The position numbers and the translations under genes are program-made. Positions 1 to 12,800 of a DNA stretch of 64,000 nucleotides are shown here, one piece after another. Location: assembly GCA_015680905.1 (NCBI GenBank), contig CM027384.1, forward strand, positions 69,199,001-69,263,000, given 5' to 3'. Position 1 is the first letter of the stretch; every line of letters begins with the position of its first letter. The notes under the pieces were generated by a model that had not been told where the DNA came from, searched no databases, and was given only the letters and a program-made list of their open reading frames with translations. This DNA comes from Coptis chinensis. Lineage: Eukaryota > Streptophyta > Magnoliopsida > Ranunculales > Ranunculaceae.

Positions 1-483
1 TCCTTCCTCATTATTCTAAGTCAACACCAATTTATTTCCATATATTATTATTTCAACCTAATCTGAGTTTTTAATTGAGATTAGACTTTAGAGGTAATCA
101 TATTATTTCTTCATTAAAATATTTTCAAAAAACGGTTCACATATTAGTGTAATAAAATAAAGCAACAAAAGAACATAAATAGAAGACTCGCAAATATTAA
201 ATTATTCAAAAAAATATAAGATGTGATTATACAAACTTAAGATATCATTCATAAAAAAAAATAATAAATATTAAATCACTAATTTAAATTTGGCCATTTT
301 CAACAAATTAAAAATGCAAATATAAAACCTTTATCTTTAATAATTAATTAATTTAATTATTTATTAAAAAAATGATATTGAAACTACTTGAATAGAAGAC
401 ACTCTCAATCATAATAAAATAATTATATAAACATTATTTAAAATGCAAAATTATTTTTCGAAGATATTATATTCCCTCTAAAA
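1..483. repeat. AT-rich leader of a Helitron-like repeat, partial
   Basis: Very AT-rich with no credible ORF. Positions 162-370 share an ordered set of short matches with 4381-4600 (including AAAGCAACAAAAGAACATAA), and 370-483 matches the non-array leaders at 2230-2370, 48630-48770 and 51560-51690. I read it as the unique leader that precedes the minisatellite in this family. Its left boundary lies outside the window. Confidence 0.5.
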
Positions 484-1850
484 TAATACAACTATGTTTC
501 GGTTAGTTCAATGCATTTGCATCAAGTTTTCGATTTCCGACTTTATTATTTGATGTTAATTCGAAATCTCGTTGTATCGGTTTATGATTTCACTAGTTAT
601 TCATTAAGGTTAATTTATCCGCTTAAATCTAGTTTTTTCATGTTTCATTAATTAGTTTTGAGATTAGTTCATTGCATTTCCATCCGCGGTTCCAATTTTT
701 CATTAATTACTATTTCATTTTTCAATACATCTACATCCGTTTCATTTTCGGTTTTATTTTAAGGTTAGTTCAATGTTCAATGCATTGCATCTAGTTTCAA
801 ATTTCTAGTTATTTATACTTTGAAGTTAGTTCACCGAAAACATCCGATTTCTTATTTCTTGTTAACTATCCTTTGAGGTTATTTCAATGTATTTGTATCA
901 AGTTTCGGTTTTATTTTCCGTTAAATATTCCTCAAGATATATATTACATCCAAATTTCATTTTACCATTAGTTAATCTCTAATTTTAGTTTAATGCAATT
1001 GCATCAAGTTTCTAATTTTTTAGGTTAATTATTCTTTGAGGTTAGCTCAATGTAGTTGCATCAATTTTTGATTTCTAGTTAATTGCTCTTTGAGGTTAGT
1101 TCATTTTGTTTGCATCAAGTTTTCGATTTCTCATTAATCATTTTTTTAGGTTAGTTTAATGTAGTTGTATCAAAATTTATGATTTCCGTTAATTATTCAT
1201 TGAGATTAGTTCAAAGCAGTTTGCATCCATTTTTTTGTTGTTTAAATTAATTAGTCTTTGAGATTAGTTCATTGTATTTTGCATACGCTTTAAATTAACT
1301 TCTCGCTAATAACTCTTTTAAGTTAGTTCAATATATTTGCATCTAGTTTTTATTATTTATGCTTTGAGGTTAATTAGATGCAATTACATTTGGTTTCGAT
1401 TTTCGTTAACTATTCTTGAGGTTATTTAATTTTAATGCATTTGCATCTAGTTTTGATTTCCACCAACCATTATTCAATGAGGTTAGTTCAACGAATTGCA
1501 TTTGGTTTTTGAATTTTTGACCTTTGATTATTTTTTTGAGATTAGTTCAATGCATTTGCATCCAGTTTTCAAATTTCCACTTTTGATTATTTGAAGTTTG
1601 TTTGATGTATTTGCATATTATTTCCAATTTCTGTTAAATATTTTTTAAGGATTTGCATCCAATTTCTAATTTCTAGTTAGTTATTCTCCCGACGTTAGTT
1701 TAATGCAGCTTACATCCGGGTTTATATTTTAGTTAATTTTTGAGTCTAGTTTATGGTATTTGCATAAAATTTCTAATTTCCTGTTGTTACTCTTTGAACT
1801 CAAATCCAATGTATTTGAATCCAGTTTTAATTTTCTTTTAATTATCCAAT
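484..1850. repeat. Degenerate ~50-60 bp minisatellite
   Basis: Dozens of imperfect tandem units, each built from GAGGTTAGTTCAATGCA, then TTTGCATCCAGTTT, then GATTTCCGTTAATTATT. The same unit fills 2360-3000, 48760-50340, 50797-51170 and 51690-52615. This copy is noisier than those at 48-53 kb. Minisatellite cores of this kind are common in plant Helitrons, but no Helitron protein is present. Confidence 0.8.
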
Positions 1851-2359
1851 GTGGTGTGTAATACCAACTTCAAACATGACATAAAAAATAAATTATGTTT
1901 TTCATTTATATCTTGTGGGATCATAAAAATTATCTAGTTTTGGATTATAAACGCTAATTATTTTTTTTAAATTATACATGACTCACTATTTTTCTATCTT
2001 TAAATATTATCTACTTAAAGAAGAAAAGATGTTATTATACTAATTATTCTAAAAATATTTGCAACTATATATGCGATTTATTATATATGAATATTATATT
2101 GATAACTCATCCAAATTTCTTATAAATAAAATCCCATTATCCATTAAAAAAGAACCTCACCCTTGATAAAACCCTTCAACTTCATTTTGTTATTTAATAA
2201 TAGAAGTTTGATTAAAGTTTTGTGAGATTGCCTAATAAAGCGTTCATATTGGAGCTACTTGAATAGCAAGACGTTCTCAATCATAATGAAAAGAGATAAA
2301 GTAAACACTATTTTAAAATGCAAAACTATACTTATCGAGATATTCCCATTACATATAAC
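1851..2359. repeat. Inter-array spacer and leader of the Helitron-like repeat
   Basis: Begins GTGGTGTGTAATACCAACTT, as does the spacer at about 51168. It continues in the same order as 51170-51690: the TGTGGGATCAT region, a TAATAATAGAAGTTTGATT block, then the GCTACTTGAATAGCAA block before the next array. The order array-spacer-leader-array is therefore conserved between this locus and 51 kb. Confidence 0.65.
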
Positions 2360-3010
2360 ACAACTATGTTTTGAGGTTAGTTTTCAATCCATTTGCATCC
2401 AGTTTCGCATTTTCAATTCCATTATTTATTTTTGATGTTAGTTCAATGCAAACTAGGTAAGACATAGTTTTTTAGATTTTCCGTTATTTATTTTTTGAGG
2501 TTAGTTGTTTAGCATTTACATCAAATTTCCAATTTCCTATTAATTGTTTTCTTTCGAGGTCGGTTCAATGCATTTGCATCCACTTTCGATTTTCCGTTAA
2601 TTATTATTTGAGATTATTTTAATACATTTGCATCCGCTTTTTATTTCTAAGGATTATTATTCGATAAGGTTGCATTGGCATCTAGTTTCCGATTTTCCGT
2701 TAATTATTGTTGTATTTTGAGGTTAGTTTTATAATGAATTTGCATCCAGTTTTTCGATTTTCCATTAATTATTTCTCTTGATGTTTAGTTTGATGAATTG
2801 CATCCAGGTTTATTTTTAGATTAGTTCAATACATTTCAAGATAGGCTTTGTTTTCCCATTAATTATTATTTAAGATTAATTATTTGAATTTGCATCATGT
2901 TCCCAATTTATAGTTAATTTTTTTTGATGTTAGTTCAATTTAATTGCATCCAGTTTTCGATTTTCCATTAATTTAATCATTTGGGGTTAGTTCAATGCAT
3001 TTCCAACCAA

Positions 3011-3046
<36 letters not shown>

Positions 3047-3060
3047 TTAATTCGTGTATT
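2360..3060. repeat. Second minisatellite block, ending in a poly-T run
   Basis: Same degenerate unit as 484-1850. A homopolymer T run of about 30 bases lies at 3015-3044. From about 3060 on, minisatellite words start to alternate with LTR-element words. Confidence 0.75.
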
Positions 3061-4557
3061 TGCATCCAAGTTTTGGTTAGCTTAGGTTTAATTATTCTTT
3101 TTCGTTAGTTTAATGGGTAGTGTTTTCATAGTTTCCCATTTCCATTTTGTTTTATTTTTTAAGATTAGTTTAATGTTTGAAATAAACATCAATATTTTTG
3201 CTTGATTTGATTTTATGTACAATGTGTATATTTATTTAGTTACTTTGGAGTATGAAATGATATTTTTTTTTCCTTATCATAAGAGGAGTGGTTTGTGTAA
3301 TATGTTAATTATTGGATTTGATCAAAATGATTTCCATTAATTGTTTTTTGAGTTTAGTTTCATGTAGTATTATATATATTTTAAAATATTTGTCATTATT
3401 GGTTTTATATTATTTTTTATATACAATGAGATTTTTCATTATATTGAATGAGTTGTATTTTTGATGATATTTTGTGATGTTATTTTTTGTATAATTTAAT
3501 TTTCCATTGAATTTGTTTTGTTTTGGGTATATATATATATATATATATATAATTGTTAAATTACATTATAGTGTTGGAAAAAAAAAATATATAAATTCAG
3601 AAATTTAATTGGAATATGTATACCATTACGTGTGGTTTTTGAAATCCTTAACGATGACTAAATGTCTAAATCCCAAAGTGGATGGTGCATTAAATCTATC
3701 CAAGTTTATTTGTTTAGGCCCATATAGACATATATATTAATTAAAATAATACAATATAATTTTATTTTTTGTCCACTTAGTTTTGGGTGATGATGTCCTA
3801 ATATAATGATGATCTTATTTTAACATTAATTGACTTTTATTTTATTTTTTTGTTTGTCCATAAATTATGACATTAACAAATGTATAAAATAAATGTTCAT
3901 TAATTTATGCAATTTCAATTCATTTTTTCTTGATTTATTTCATTGTCTTTTTTGTTATAAAGAAATTTTATTATGTTAAACTTCACCTAAGATTAGTGTG
4001 GAAACTATTCTTTGTTAATTGTAAGAGTTTTAGGAAAATCATTTTCACGTTTGAAACTATTATTTTTAATAATTTAGTTTTTGTTCTTCTTTTTTTTTCA
4101 GTAAATGATTAGCTATAGTGTTTAAAAAATTGGAGAATCTATGAAACTCTAGAATGGGATTGTTTCCTTTTTATATCATATTTTTAAGTAATTAAAATAA
4201 TAGAAAGTTTAGAAAAATCTGACATGAGTAATCTTTTGTTTTAGTCAATTGTACGAATTTTTCTATATTAGTCTCTTATTTTTTAATGTTTTTAGCCAAA
4301 GAGTTTTACAAATATTGGAGACTTTGTGAATGCTCAAAAAATAGAGCCAACAGGGTAGAGCTATAATATATATCTAAGGATAAAGCAACAAAAGAACATA
4401 AATAGAAGACTCGCAAATCGAAACGATAAAAAAGTATAAGATGTGATTAACAAACTTCCAATTAGTCATTCACAAGAAAAAATAAATAAATATTGGGGTG
4501 CAAATCCTTATAATTTGGCCATTTTCGAACAAATTACTAATGCGTTAATTATATAGT
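3061..4557 (+). repeat. Mosaic of Helitron-like repeat and LTR-element interior
   Basis: This stretch follows the order of the LTR-element interior at 8035-9560: the GGTTAGCTTAGGTTTA, TTTGCTTGATTTGATT, GATGATGTCCTAATATAATG and ACATGAGTAA words recur in order. They are interrupted every few tens of bases by words from the minisatellite element, such as TATTTGCATCCAAGTTTTGG and TATTATATATATTTTAAAAT. A (TA)n run lies at 3529-3552. The small ORF at 3930-4112 has no recognisable content. Real nested insertion gives long blocks, not such short alternation, so a chimeric consensus is plausible. Confidence 0.6.
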
Positions 4558-7500
4558 TACGTATTTATCTATTGATTAATTAATTAATTTAATTATTTAT
4601 TTAAAAATTCGCTGGATTGGATTTGGGATATGTGGGCCGGTTTTAAGGCGAAGTCATTTGGCTTGGGTTTCAAACCCAAGTATATAAACACATTTTTCTA
4701 GAGAATAGGGTTTTTTTAAGATAATAAAAATAATGAAAATGGAGGCAGAGCTAGAAGCTCGTTTGCTAGAGCGTGGAGCGCGACGACTCGGACTCGGAGG
4801 AATTTCGTCGAGCTGTTCATTATTGTGAGTAGAGTTCACTCTCACCACTACTAGAACTATGATTTTCATCTGTTTAAAATTTATGAATTTACTGTCCATA
4901 TAAACTGTTATTGGGAGTAGTTAGTGTTCTTTTTTTCTCATATATACACCAAGGTGGTTTTACTGTAGAAACAGGTTTCATTTTTTTTTTGCCGGCCATT
5001 TCTGTTCAACAATGGTTTTTCTTTGTAAGAGTTAAAACTTATTAGATTCGTTATTTGTTAGAACTGTTGGAACGGTTGGAACTCTGGAGATTCGTCAATT
5101 TCGGCGACGCGAGTCCAACAGCAAGAAAACAGCCAGTATTTAGTTGAATCTTTCTTGTTATAATTGCTGTGTTGTGACGTTGGTTTAGGATTGTGGGATT
5201 GGGTAAAAACTGTTGGTGGTAGTGGGGGATGTCTAGATCGAAAATTGGGTGGTGCTGTTGAACTTTGACGAGGTCGTTAATGGAGGCGCCTCATTTTATT
5301 ATGATGTTGTTTTGGTGGGTTTAGGTTGTGGTTTTATGTGGATTGTTGATTTGACGAAGTAGGGTAGTAGGTGTGAGGGTCCGAAAGTGGAGCTTGAAGC
5401 ACCATTAATGGTGGCCGAAATTTGTAGATCTAGTTTTGGGGGAAGTTTGGATTGTAGGATTTGAGGTTTTAGATTTTGTTAAAGTGGTGGGGGTTTGTAC
5501 CCTCTCCATTTTCGGTTTGTTGAAATTGGGGGTTGGGTGGAGGTTTGTGGTGGTCGATTTTGGGTGGTGGTGGAGGAGAGAAACTGTTGGAGAAGATGAA
5601 CAGTAATCCGAATTGGGCTTGGGCCTTAGTTGTTTGGTTGGGCCGGTTTGTTTTGTTTTGTTTGGGCTCGATTATGTTCTAAATTGTTGGGCCAGTTCTA
5701 ATATTAGTCTATGGGCCCGTTTCATTTGTATTTGTGGACCAGTTTAAATTAAAGTGTTGGGCCAGTTCCAAATTAAGTTGTGGACCAGTTTTGGTTTTGA
5801 TTGGGCCGGTTTCACGTCAAATTTTCGGGCCGAACTCAGTTGTGTTTTGGGCGATTCAGTCCCAAAAGTTTTTGGGCGGTTTAATATTGCTTGGGCGGTC
5901 ATGGGACTTAATATAGATCCCAATTAGGGGTCAGGTAGAATAAATAAGTTGGTTTTAGACTTTCGGGTTCTAAGGTTTGGGCTTGGCCAGTTGAGTCTGA
6001 ACCATTACCTTAGTCATGAGCCTATGAGCCATGCACCTTTGACATTAGCCATGAACCATGGCTATGACCCTGAACCTGTTGAACCTGGAAATGGCAGTTT
6101 GACTTTGACCATGACATGTTGACTTTGACCTTTGACTTTGACTGTTGACTTTGACCGTTGACTGTGGAATGTTGACTTTTCCAGTTTTTCACACTTTTGA
6201 TTATATGGACAAATGTAGTAATAAAATATTGTCATATATTGTATAACCTTGTTTGTCATTATCTAATTTATATTTGACGTGAGTAGCGTGTAAAACATAT
6301 ATATATATATTGGGCTTTGATTGTGGACTGTGGACTGTCTAATTGTGCTACGTTTTATGTTGTATATTGTATGGACAAATCCAATGCTAAAATGCTGTGG
6401 AAGCTTGTATAAATTGGTTAGTCCTTATCTAAGAAATATTTGACATTGATGTTGTGTATTTTTGACACGTGCTGAGATAGAAACTGTAAGAGATATATTA
6501 TTCCTAAAACGCTATAAAAATATATGCGATACGTTTGAAGCAATTGTGATATCATATGATATATGGGGATGTATATATTAAATGCAATAGTTTTGGAGAC
6601 ATAAATGTATAAACGCTCCATTATTTTATATGTGAGATGCTACTATGAGGTAGTATAGTATGTGTGGATATTTTTCCACGGGATTGTGGCTTAGTGCAAT
6701 AATATATTGACACGTGAAAGAATGAAAGTAATTATGAGATATAATTGAGATATTTCTAAATATTGTGGCTTAGTGCAATAATGTATTTGACATGCACGTG
6801 ATATAATGGAATGATTATGAGTCATAGATGTATGACACTTGAATAAACTACATAACGAAAATCCTAGAACCTAGCTACCACAACTCATGTGATTGGCCCT
6901 TCTGGTGTTTCAGTTAATCTAAATGGCCTTCGGGCGTAAGTAATGTGATTGGCCTTCCTAGCGTTTCAGTAAAGCTGAATGGCCCTCCTGGCGTAGCCGA
7001 ATAGTGGCTTGATTATTCCGTTCGCAAAATAGAACGAGACGCGCGATATTTTATGCCGAATAGTGGCATTACTTACATAATTGCTTCCGTGTGATGATTT
7101 ACCTGGTGTGCGGCATCCCGCTCAGGGTGGTTACGCACGGAGTGGTTCATTATGTAAGGGGAGGCATGTTGATGTACATGTTAAGGCGTGGGTAGCGATT
7201 GTGGTAGCCGGGAAACTAGGTAAGACATAGATATCGGCGTGAATTTTAGGGACACGCAAGGAAAGCCTTAAATAATCTAATTATGGTAATATGTTTGGTT
7301 GGTTATTTGTTTAGTTAGAACCTAAGGCGCCTCGATGGAGGAACTACATGCCTTGTTTATGATGCATATATTTTGTGGTGTGGTTAGTGGGAAGTTAAAG
7401 CCTCGATTGGAGGAACTACACCGCCTAGATTATTGTACTTAAGGATGATGTATTAGTCGGGAAAGTTAAAGCCCTCGATTGGAGGAACTACCTGCCTAGA

Positions 7501-8014
7501 TTATTGTACTTAAGGATGATGTATTAGTCGTGGAAAGTTAAGGCGCCTCGGTGGAGGAACTAATTGCGGTAAGGTTTGTGTATATATATGTATAATTATA
7601 TGTTGTATTTTAGAGCTACTCACACCAGCATTTTTATAATGCTGACCCGATTTGCATGTTTGCTTATCGGGTGTGTTCATTGAATGAACACAGTTGATAA
7701 GTCTTGACAGGTTTAGTGTTGAAGAATGGTTGCTGCTTGTGGTTTCCGTTAGCGTCGCATTTCAAGATAGGCTTTGTTTTCCTTTGAGGTGATATAGAGT
7801 TTCCGTTGAGAGAAAGTTATTTGTATTTTCATTTGTAAATTTTTGTAATAAAGAGGACTTTTGTTTAAGTTAAAAATTTTATTGGTTTTTAATTATCCGC
7901 ATATTTAAACTGTTTATGGGTTTTTGGAAGTTGAGAGTGCGTCATACCTCGAAGATCGAAGAGTCGGGAACAGATAATGTTTTTCCGAATTCTGTCGAAA
8001 TTCGGGGTGTGACA
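4558..8014 (+). repeat. Left (5') LTR, truncated at its start
   Basis: Matches 9900-13464 almost throughout, beginning at TACGTATTTATC, which is position 22 or so of the right LTR. It lacks the TGTAACGCCCG terminus. Differences from the right LTR include a local scramble at 4630-4815, about 40 extra bases near 6945-6985, one fewer TTGACTTTGAC-type repeat near 6150, and one fewer copy of the ~71-bp repeat at 7320-7565. It ends GTGTGACA directly before the PBS. The short ORFs inside it are repeat-derived and recur in the right LTR. Confidence 0.85.
7320..7565 (+). repeat. ~71-bp tandem repeat in the left LTR
   Basis: Units of the form GGCGCCTCGATGGAGGAACT followed by a TGCCTAGATTATTGTACTTA segment and GATGATGTATTAGTCG. 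Roughly three and a half units are present here. Confidence 0.75.
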
Positions 8015-9899
8015 GTTTGGTATCAGAGCATTTGGTTAGCTTAGGTTTAGGTGAGTCTAAGTAATTCTCGGATCGTGATTTATGGGTAGTGTTTAAGAAG
8101 TATTATTTTCAAAACTATTTCCGCTAGTTGTTTTATTTTTACAAAGAAAATGAAAGAGATATAGAAATAAACAGAGTCAATATTTTTGCTTGATTTGATT
8201 GTATGTACAATGTGTATATTTATATTAGTTACTTGTGGAGTGGATATGAAATGATATTTTTTTTTCCTTATCATAAGAGGAGTGGTTATATGTGTAATAT
8301 GTTAATTATTAACGGATTTGATCAAAATGATGTGTGCTGCTATAATATTGTTTTATTGTTGGTGATCATTTTCACATGGAGTATGGATTAAGTATGACAA
8401 CCTGTCTGTGAACTTTGTACTTGAGTGTTATATTATTATTCCAGAAACAATGAGATATTTTCATCTATATTGAATGAGTTGTATTATTTGATGACTTTGT
8501 GACGTACTGAGTAAGGAACTAATTGCCTCGGTGTTGGAGGAACTATCTCGCCTCACTTGTACACTTTAATGGATGAATAGTATTTTGAAGTATAAGAGAT
8601 TAATGTGTTAGATGTGATTAATTATAAATAGAAAAAAATATATAATAATAATAAAATATACGTGTATTCTTTTTGAGATGTGTATACTTGCGTATACACG
8701 TGTATTCTTTTTGAGATATGTATACTTGCGTATACACGTTTTTATATTATTGTATATAGATGAACTATTACCGTGCGTATGTGATGATTAATATTGTTTT
8801 ACCAAGAAAACATGCATGTGTAGGTTGTTTTCTTAGGGTTACGTTATTAATGATTAATTAAAATAATGGTGATAATTATTATTTTTAAACTATATTAGAA
8901 TTTATGTAGATGATGTCCTAATATAATGATGATCGTATTTCAACAACAAACGGATTTTTATTTTGTCTTATAAGTGTGCTTCGTGCCGATAAATTATGAC
9001 ATGATAGACTAATATTGTTAAATTAGTTTCACATTAATTTATGCATATTTGAGTATTCTTAAATATATACCTTGATTTATGGTTCATAAATATTACCGTG
9101 AGAATGTAACTTGTTATGGGTGATATATTAGAAGTGAGTTTATATTATCCTAAATTTTTTAAAATTTGTGTTATACGATAGCAAGTCTTATGTTAATTGT
9201 CACTGTATATGGAGATTAATTTTTTAATCTTTTTACCGTTTAAAATAATTAGTAATAATAATAATAGCAATGAGCGTCGAGTATTTGTTCTTAATTGTTT
9301 TGTTTCAGTCTAAATGATTTTGATAGATGAATATGAAAAATTATTTTTTGATACGTGCTATATTTGATCCAGTTGCAAGCATGAATTAGGATTCAAGGGT
9401 TGTTTTAAATTTAATATTTCTGAGAGCATGACTAAAATAAATATAAAGTTTTATTGTAGTATCAATGACATGAGTAACCTTTTGTTTTGAGTGTATTAGG
9501 GTACAAATTTTTCTTTGGTGCATGATAATGAAAACTCCATAATGTTTTATACAGGGATGAACTTACCCCATATTATTGGTTAGTTAAGTAGAATATTAAT
9601 TTTCGTAGAGTTTGCTACGTGTCGAGAAACCACATGTTAGAAAGAAATGATATATTTGTCTTGTGGTTAAGTGACAGTAATAATTTGTTTTAATATAGAC
9701 AGTTAAACTATAATAGGTTTTGTAATGGCATGAGGATATATATTCGGGTATTATTTAGAAATAACTAATACAAATGTTATCTTGCTTAAGTTTAATTAAC
9801 GTACATTCTTGGGTATGTTCTAAGTTAATAATCAACGTTATGTGTTCGTATAACATTCTTCCGAATCTCGGGACGAGATTCTTTTGAGATGTGTATAGC
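8015..9899 (+). other. Non-coding interior of the LTR element
   Basis: No gag, protease, reverse transcriptase, RNase H or integrase motif is visible in any frame; the longest ORFs are about 60 codons. A 40-odd-bp segment containing TTTTTGAGATGTGTATACTT occurs twice in tandem at about 8668-8745, with a weaker echo at 9880 just before the right LTR. The interior probably serves only packaging and priming, relying on proteins supplied in trans. Confidence 0.75.
8018..8029 (+). promoter_or_regulatory. Primer-binding site for initiator tRNA-Met
   Basis: TGGTATCAGAGC lies three bases after the end of the left LTR. It is the standard complement of the 3' end of plant initiator tRNA-Met and primes minus-strand DNA synthesis in many Gypsy and Copia elements. 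It fixes the element's orientation as plus. Confidence 0.92.
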
Positions 9900-12800
9900 T
9901 GTAACGCCCGTATTTAAAATACGTATTTATCTATTGATTAATTAATTAATTTAATTATTTATTTAAAAATTCGCTGGATTGGATTTGGGATATGTGGGCC
10001 TGGTTTCTGGGCCCGAGTCTGTGTTGGGCTTGGGTTTCAAACCCAAGTATATAAACACATTTTTCTAGAGAATAGGGTTTTTTTAAGATAATAAAAATAA
10101 TGAAAATGGAGGCGAGCTAGAAGCTCGTTTGCTAGAGCTGTGGGAGCCATTTATTTCGGACTCGAGGAATTTCGGCCGAAATCGCTCATTATTGTGAGTA
10201 GAGTTCACTCTCACCACTACTAGAACTATGATTTTCATCTGTTTAAAATTTATGAATTTACTGTCCATATAAACTGTTATTGGGAGTAGTTAGTGTTCTT
10301 TTTTTTCTCGTATATACACCAAGGTGGTTTTACTGTAGAAACAGGTTTCATTCTTTTTTTTTATGCCGGCCATTTCTGTTCAACAATGGTTTTTCTCTGT
10401 AAGAGTTAAAACTTATTAGATTCGTTATTTGTTAGAATTGTTGGAACGGTTGGAACTCTGGAGATTCGTCAATTTTGGCGACGCGAGTCCAACAGCAAGA
10501 AAACAACCAGTATTTAGTTGAATCTTTCTTGTTATAATTGCTGTGTTGTGACGTTGGTTTAGGATTGTGGGATTGGGTAAAAACTGTTGGTGGTAGTGGG
10601 GGATGTCTGGATCGAAAATTGGGTGGTGCTGTTGAACTTTGACGAGGTCGTTAATGGAGGCACCTCATTTTATTATGATGTTGTTTTGGTGGGTTTAGGT
10701 TGTGGTTTTATGTGGATTGTTGATTTGATAAAGTAGGGTAGTAGGTGTGAGGGCTGTCGAGTGGAGCTTGAAGCACCATTAATGGTGGCCGAAATTTGTA
10801 GATCTAGTTTTGGGGGAAGTTTGGATTGTAGGATTTGAGGTTTTAGCTTTTGTTAAAGTGGTGGGGGTTTGTACCCTCTCCATTTTCGGTTTGTTGAAAT
10901 TGGGGGTTGGGTGGAGGTTTGTGGTGGTCGATTTTGGGTGGTGGTGGAGGAGAGAAACTGTTGGAGAAGATGAACAGTAATCCGAATTGGGCTTGGGCCT
11001 TAGTTGTTTGGTTGGGCCGGTTTGTTTTGTTTTGTTTGGGCCCGATTATGTTCTAAATTGTTGGGCCAGTTCTAATATTAGTCTATGGGCTCGTTTCATT
11101 TGTATTTGTGGACCAGTTTAAATTAAAGTGTTGGGCGGTTCAAATTAAGTTGTGGACCAGTTTTGGTTTTGATTGGGCCGGTTTCAGGTCAAATTTTCGG
11201 GCGAACTTCAACAGTTTTGGGCGATTCGGTCTAAAAAGTTTTAGGCCGGTTTAATATTGCTTGGGGCCAGTCCATAGGACTTAATATAGATCCCAATTGG
11301 GTCAGGTAGAATAAATAAGTTGGTTTTAGACTTTCGGGTTCTAAGGTTTGGGCTTGGCCAGTTGGGTCCGAACCATTACCTTAGTCATGAGCCCATGAGC
11401 CATGCACCTTTGACATTAGCCATGAACCATGGCTATGACCCTGAACCTGTTGAACCTGGAAATGGTAGTTTGACTTTGACCATGACATGTTGACTTTGAC
11501 TTTGACCTTTGACTTTGACTGTTGACTTTGACCGTTGACTGTGGAATGTTGACTTTGACCGTTGACTGTGGAATGTTGACTTTTCCAGTTTTTCACACTT
11601 TTGATTATATGGACAAATGTAGTAATAAAATATTGTCGTATATTGTATAACCTTGTTTGTCATTATCTAATTTAGATTTGACGTGAGTAGCGTGTAAAAC
11701 ATATACATATTGGGCTTTGATTGTGGACTGTGGACTGTCTAATTGTGCTACGTTTTATGTTGTATATTGTATGGACAAATCCAATGCTAAAATGTTGTGG
11801 AAGCTTGTATAAATTGGTTAGTCCTTATCTAAGAAAGATTTGACATTGATGTTGTGTATTTTTGACACGTGCTGAGATAGAAACTGTAGGAGATATATTA
11901 TTCCTAAAATGCTATAAAAATATATGCGATACGTTTGAAGCAATTGTGATATCATATGATATATGGGGATGTATATATTAAATGCAATAGTTTTGGAGAC
12001 ATAAATGTATAAACGCTCCATTATTTTATATGTGAGATGCTACTATGAGGTAGTATAGTATGTGTGGATATTTTTCTACGGGATTGTGGCTTAGTGCAAT
12101 AATATATTGGCACGTGAAAAAATGAAAGTAATTATGAGATATAATTGAGATATTTCTAAATATTGTGGCTTAGTGCAATAATGTATTTGACATGCACGTG
12201 ATATAATGGAATGATTATGAGTCATAGATGTATGACACTTGAATAAACTACGTAACGAAAATCCTAGAACCTAGCTACCACAACTCATGTGATTGGCCCT
12301 TCTGGCATTTCAGTTAATCTGAATGGCCTTCGGGCGTAAGTAATGTGATTGGCCCTCCTGGTGTAGCCGAATAGTGGCTTGATTATTCCGTTCGCAAAAT
12401 AGAACGAGACGCGCGATATTTTATGCCGAATAGTGGCATTACTTATATAATTGCTTCCGTGTGATGATTTACCTGGTGTGCGGCATCCCGCTCAAGGTGG
12501 TTATGCACGGAGTGGTTCATTATGTAAGGGGATGCATGTGGATGTACGTGTTTGGCGTTGGGTAGCAATTGTAGTAGCCAGGGAAACTAGGTAAGACATA
12601 GATACGTCGTGGATTTTAGGGACACGCAAGGAAAGCCTTAAATAATCTAATTATGGTAATATGTTTGGTTGGTTATTTGTTTAGTTATAACCTAAGGCGC
12701 CTCGATGGAGGAACTACATGCCTTGTTTATGATGCGTATATTTTGTGGTGTGGTTAGTGGGAAGTTAAGGCGCCTCAATGGAGGAACTACCTGCCTAGAT

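Noticed and set aside
484-3000. Regularly spaced repeats suggesting a CRISPR array
   Set aside because: Units are degenerate, spacers are not unique, there are no cas genes, and the context is plant nuclear DNA; it is a minisatellite.
6062-6259. ORFs recurring in both LTRs (6062-6621 and 11381-12021, minus strand)
   Set aside because: They recur only because the LTRs are duplicates, and are built from TTGACTTTGAC-type repeats or AT-rich sequence with no known domain.
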